In this document: piece by piece, positions 58,688 through 64,000 of the stretch
How the letters are laid out: each line of letters opens with the position of its first letter
How positions within the stretch are numbered: the first letter of the stretch is position 1
Source of the DNA: Sphingobium fontiphilum
GTDB lineage: Bacteria > Pseudomonadota > Alphaproteobacteria > Sphingomonadales > Sphingomonadaceae
Reading direction: 5' to 3'
Assembly: GCF_014196635.1 (NCBI RefSeq)
Contig: NZ_JACIEB010000001.1
Coordinates: 620,001-684,000, forward strand
DNA: 64,000 nt
Notes under the pieces: generated by a model
The model's database searches: none
Told to the model about the DNA's origin: nothing
Seen by the model: the letters and a program-made list of their open reading frames with translations, nothing else
Translations under genes and position numbers: made by a program

Positions 58688-59164
58688 TCAGACAAAATCG
58701 ATGCGTTCGACCAGATAGAATTTGTCGCCCGACGGCACGGTCACTTCGACCTCGTCACCGATCTGGCGACCGATCAGCGCCCGGCCCAGCGGACTGTTAT
58801 AGCTGATCATGCCCGCCTTGGCGTCGGCCTCGGCCTGACCCACGATCTGATATTTGACCGGCTTGTCGTCTTCGTCCAGCAGGGTGACGGTCGCGCCGAA
58901 CACGATCTTGTCGCCCGACAGCGTCTTGGGATCGATGATCTGGGCGCGCGACAATTTGTCTTCCAGGTCGGAAATCGTCGCTTCCACCTGACCCTGCCGT
59001 TCCTTGGCGGCGTGATATTCGGCATTTTCGGAGAGGTCGCCATGCGCGCGCGCTTCTTCGATCGCCTCCACAATCAGGGGACGCTCCGCCTTGAGTTCGC
59101 GGAGCTGCGCACTGAGCTTGTCATAGCCCATTTGCAGCATCGGCATCTTCTCAACGGTGGCCAT
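58688..59164 (-). CDS. greA: Transcription elongation factor GreA
   Basis: 158 residues. The N-terminal coiled coil (about 10-75) carries [36 protein letters not shown], whose acidic tip stimulates RNA cleavage in backtracked polymerase. A FKBP-like C-terminal domain (about 80-158) contains [16 protein letters not shown]. Start 59164 or the ATG one codon before. It follows carB after 82 nt containing a small CCCCGG/CCGGGG hairpin, an arrangement (carB-greA) common in this group. Confidence 0.95.
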   Translation of the reverse strand: MATVEKMPMLQMGYDKLSAQLRELKAERPLIVEAIEEARAHGDLSENAEYHAAKERQGQVEATISDLEDKLSRAQIIDPKTLSGDKIVFGATVTLLDEDDKPVKYQIVGQAEADAKAGMISYNSPLGRALIGRQIGDEVEVTVPSGDKFYLVERIDFV

Positions 59165-59246
59165 CATCCAAATCCTTCGTCAAAAAATTCCTCTGGCGAC
59201 CCCGGTTCCGGGGCCGCCCGCTTCACGCTTCCTTGATGCAGGGGGG

Positions 59247-62582
<3,336 letters not shown>

Positions 62583-62609
62583 TGTTTAGAGTGCTCTCAT
62601 TGAATAGAT

Positions 62610-62626
62610 TGATTGCAATGCAATCA
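62610..62626. promoter_or_regulatory. vapBC operator palindrome
   Basis: TGATTGCA-A-TGCAATCA is a perfect 8-bp dyad with a single central base, ending 13 nt before the vapB ATG. Such a site suits binding by the VapB/VapC complex and repression of its own promoter. Confidence 0.65.
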
Positions 62627-62639
62627 TGGGAGACAGGCG

Positions 62640-62879
62640 ATGGGAAGTCTGACGATCCGCAACATTCCCGATGAAGCCAAGCATCTTTTCCGCCAGCGCG
62701 CGGCCGCCAACGGCCGTTCGATGGAGGAGGAAGCGCGGCAGATGATTTTGGCGGCCGTCGCGACCGATCGGACCAAACAGAACAACATGTGGGAGTTTAT
62801 CTACGAAGCGAGCCGCCCCGGCTTCAACCTTCCCGAAGCCCCCGACACGCCCGCCAGCTACGCCATTTTTGACGAATGA
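62640..62879 (+). CDS. vapB: VapB/FitA-like antitoxin
   Basis: 79 residues. The N-terminal ribbon-helix-helix SLTIRNIPDEAKHLFRQRAAANGRSMEEEARQMI is characteristic of FitA/VapB antitoxins; the C-terminal tail (about 50-79) should cover the toxin's active site. GGGAGA lies 9 nt before the ATG. It overlaps vapC by 4 nt (ATGA) and is transcribed opposite to carB. The start upstream at 62613 was rejected because it lies inside the operator. Confidence 0.9.
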   Translation: MGSLTIRNIPDEAKHLFRQRAAANGRSMEEEARQMILAAVATDRTKQNNMWEFIYEASRPGFNLPEAPDTPASYAIFDE

Positions 62880-63304
62880 TTGCGGTCGACACCAACGTCT
62901 GGAGCGAAGCGACCAAGGCTGAACCAAGCCAGTCCGTGCGCGCATGGGTGCGCGCTCACAGCGACCAGCTATGGCTGCCGACGATCGTTCTTGCCGAGTT
63001 GCGCGCAGGCGCAGCGATGATGCCGCCCGGAAAACGTCGGACTGCTCTTGAAGGCCATTTCGACCGGCTTGCGGCGCTCTATGCGGACCGGCTGCTGGAT
63101 TTCGACGAACAGGCGTCCCTCCATTATGCGCGGGTGCTGGAAGGAGCAAGAACGCAGGGCCGGCCGATCGGCACCGCTGACGCAATGATCGCGGCGACGG
63201 CGTTGCGCCATGGCATGGCGCTGGCCACCCGAAACCTGAGCGATTTTGCCGGTGCAGGTGTTGACCTGATCGACCCATGGAACGCACCGCTCCCGCACCC
63301 ATGA
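62876..63304 (+). CDS. vapC: VapC/FitB-like PIN-domain toxin
   Basis: 142 residues, a PIN-domain ribonuclease. Acidic residues expected for Mg binding: Asp5 (AVDTNVWSE), Glu near 43 (VLAELRAG), Asp near 103 (GTADAMIAATA) and Asp near 122 (NLSDF). The FitB-like spacing and the pairing with vapB support a type II toxin that cuts RNA. Its stop codon lies in the first bases of carB repeat copy B, so the cassette and repeat are fused at this point. Confidence 0.92.
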   Translation: MIAVDTNVWSEATKAEPSQSVRAWVRAHSDQLWLPTIVLAELRAGAAMMPPGKRRTALEGHFDRLAALYADRLLDFDEQASLHYARVLEGARTQGRPIGTADAMIAATALRHGMALATRNLSDFAGAGVDLIDPWNAPLPHP

Positions 63305-63357
63305 TCGGACCAGCGCCAATGATGAGGATGGAGGAGATGTCGGTGCGTTTGGGCATT
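63301..63357 (-). repeat. carB start repeat, copy B
   Basis: 57 nt, 55 identical to copy A. The differences change AAG to AAA and ATC to ATT, both synonymous. It retains an ATG and would encode the first 18 residues of CarB. It lies between the vapC stop and the first palindrome of the DUF559 cassette. Confidence 0.9.
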
Positions 63358-63376
63358 ATGATGCTCTATTCTGTAG

Positions 63377-63398
63377 CCCTCTCCCTTGAGGGAGAGGG
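63377..63398. repeat. REP-like palindrome 1 (CCCTCTCCC-TTGA-GGGAGAGGG)
   Basis: A 9-bp stem with TTGA loop, followed by TTGGGTGAGGGTG. This is the widespread proteobacterial intergenic palindrome type. It stands 21 nt before the DUF559 start codon. Confidence 0.8.
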
Positions 63399-63418
63399 TT
63401 GGGTGAGGGTGTGAAACG

Positions 63419-63775
63419 ATGGTGGAAAAGCGCCTGACCAGCGTCGCGCGCAAACTGCGCCGCGATCCGACCGAAGCGGAAAAGATGTTGTGGGCGCGAC
63501 TGCGCGCCGGTCAGGTGGACGGCTTCAAATTCGTTCGCCAGTTTCCCATAGGCCCGCACGTCGCCGACTTCGCTTGTCGCAGCGCGAAACTGGTCGTCGA
63601 ACTCGACGGCGGACAACATGCGATGAGCGAAGCCGACACCGCTCGCACCAAGCTGATCGAAGCCCATGGCTATCATGTGATCCGATTCTGGAATTACGAC
63701 GTCCTGAGCAATATAGACGGCGTACTCGAAACCATAGTGTCGGAACTGCGCCTCGCCCGAAACCTTCTCCCTTGA
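63419..63775 (+). CDS. DUF559 endonuclease-like protein
   Basis: 118 residues. An N-terminal basic helix (ARKLRRDPTEAEKMLWARLRA), then the Vsr/very-short-patch-like endonuclease fold: FPIGPHVADFACRSAKLVVELDGGQH (about 45-70), with the Asp, Glu and Gln expected of a D-ExQ active site, and HGYHVIRFWNYDVL near 85-98. DUF559 genes are often found next to GGGAGAGGG palindromes. The stop is in the loop of the second palindrome. Ribosome site weak. Role unknown; nicking at palindromes is a guess. Confidence 0.85.
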   Translation: MVEKRLTSVARKLRRDPTEAEKMLWARLRAGQVDGFKFVRQFPIGPHVADFACRSAKLVVELDGGQHAMSEADTARTKLIEAHGYHVIRFWNYDVLSNIDGVLETIVSELRLARNLLP

Positions 63776-63784
63776 GGGAGAAGG
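63763..63784. repeat. REP-like palindrome 2 (CCTTCTCCC-TTGA-GGGAGAAGG)
   Basis: Same orientation as palindrome 1; the DUF559 stop codon TGA is its loop. Behind it a further short hairpin (GGCAGC/GCTGCC at about 63797-63810) and GTTGGATGAGGGTG repeat the tail motif of palindrome 1. Confidence 0.8.
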
Positions 63785-63877
63785 ACACGAAGCCTTGGCA
63801 GCTTGCTGCCTAGGAGAAGTTGGATGAGGGTGTTTAGCGGTTGCATATCCCATCAGCGCCGGGCCCCCTCACCCCAA

Positions 63878-63900
63878 CCCTCTCCCCGACGGGGAGAGGG
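63878..63900. repeat. REP-like palindrome 3 (CCCTCTCCCC-GAC-GGGGAGAGGG)
   Basis: A 10-bp perfect stem with a 3-nt loop. It is preceded by CCCCCTCACCCCAACCC, the inverse of the TTGGGTGAGGG tail, so it is in opposite orientation to palindromes 1 and 2. It stands 13 nt before copy C of the carB start. Confidence 0.8.
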
Positions 63901-63913
63901 AGTCAGGTCACGC

Positions 63914-63961
63914 CCAGCGCCGATGATGAGGATGGAGGAGATGTCGGTTCTTTTAGGCATT
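63914..63961 (-). repeat. carB start repeat, copy C
   Basis: 48 nt, 44 identical to copy A. Changes CCC to CCT, AAG to AAA and CGC to AGA are all synonymous, leaving the peptide [16 protein letters not shown] intact. The 39 nt to the right edge show no gene and no obvious ribosome site. Confidence 0.88.
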
Positions 63962-64000
63962 AGTCGTCCGAAGGCCTCGCTTGAGATTTTTCACGATAAG

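Noticed and set aside
62586..63356. A 256-codon minus-strand ORF that begins with carB repeat copy B and runs to just before carB.
   Set aside because: After the 18 carB-like codons it is only the antisense of vapBC, with Arg/Gly/Pro-rich shadow composition. It ends 3 nt before carB by chance.
63801..63961. A short minus-strand ORF starting at carB copy C.
   Set aside because: After 16 carB codons it reads through the palindrome (low-complexity Arg/Gly) and stops; no reason to think it is a protein.

Overview
The window is a gene-dense, high-GC stretch of chromosome from an alphaproteobacterium, most probably a sphingomonad (Sphingobium/Sphingomonas-like). This is inferred from the base composition, an E1-beta subunit carrying its own lipoyl domain, a gatCAB operon, TrmFO, a FecI/FecR/STN-receptor locus and TTAACC/GANTC motifs at cell-cycle genes. 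No 16S, tRNA, CRISPR array, phage or transposase was seen. No gap between genes exceeds about 300 bases.

Layout. 1-8499 (minus): glycogen operon glgP-glgB-glgC-glgA-glgX, with glgX running off the left edge. 8605-20015: a beta-lactamase-fold serine hydrolase, then a FecI sigma factor, FecR anti-sigma and TonB-dependent receptor, an alpha/beta-hydrolase-like protein, an SGNH esterase, a hexapeptide acetyltransferase and a 1071-residue autotransporter. 20177-22678: three-gene secreted set around an M48 metalloprotease. 22768-26138: gatC-gatA-gatB. 26280-30509: DUF3089 protein, ruvX, a small unknown, pyrB and a catalytically dead dihydroorotase homologue. 30550-34463: ParA / ribbon-helix-helix / SPOR lipoprotein operon divergent from a Sel1-SPOR protein. 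34492-36313: serB and miaA, divergent, with overlapping start codons. 36415-43682: branched-chain amino acid genes ilvB-(unknown)-ilvN-ilvC, then a CDP-alcohol phosphatidyltransferase, YceI, and leuA behind a leucine-rich leader peptide. 43794-45390: GbsR/MarR regulator and a membrane START-like protein. 45482-51199: trmFO, EF-hand protein, short phytoene-synthase-family protein, and a TadG/TadE/TadE-like operon. 51237-55467 (minus): eno, ftsB, pdhA, pdhB. 55683-57989: a yqjDEK-like membrane-anchored set and a DUF4170 protein. 58014-62582 (minus): carB, greA, rhomboid protease.

The most unusual region is the right end (62527-63961). The first 16-19 codons of carB occur three times in the same orientation. 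The copies separate two small cassettes: a vapBC (FitAB-like) toxin-antitoxin module, and a DUF559 endonuclease-like gene framed by three GGGAGAGGG-type palindromes. All differences among the copies within the shared codons are synonymous. This suggests that the 5' end of carB is a repeatedly used integration or recombination site at which incoming DNA rebuilds the gene start.

The other strong signals are the leuA attenuator-like leader, the pseudo-dihydroorotase beside pyrB, the CATG start-codon overlap of serB and miaA, and a 27-codon membrane microprotein overlapping the phosphatidyltransferase start.
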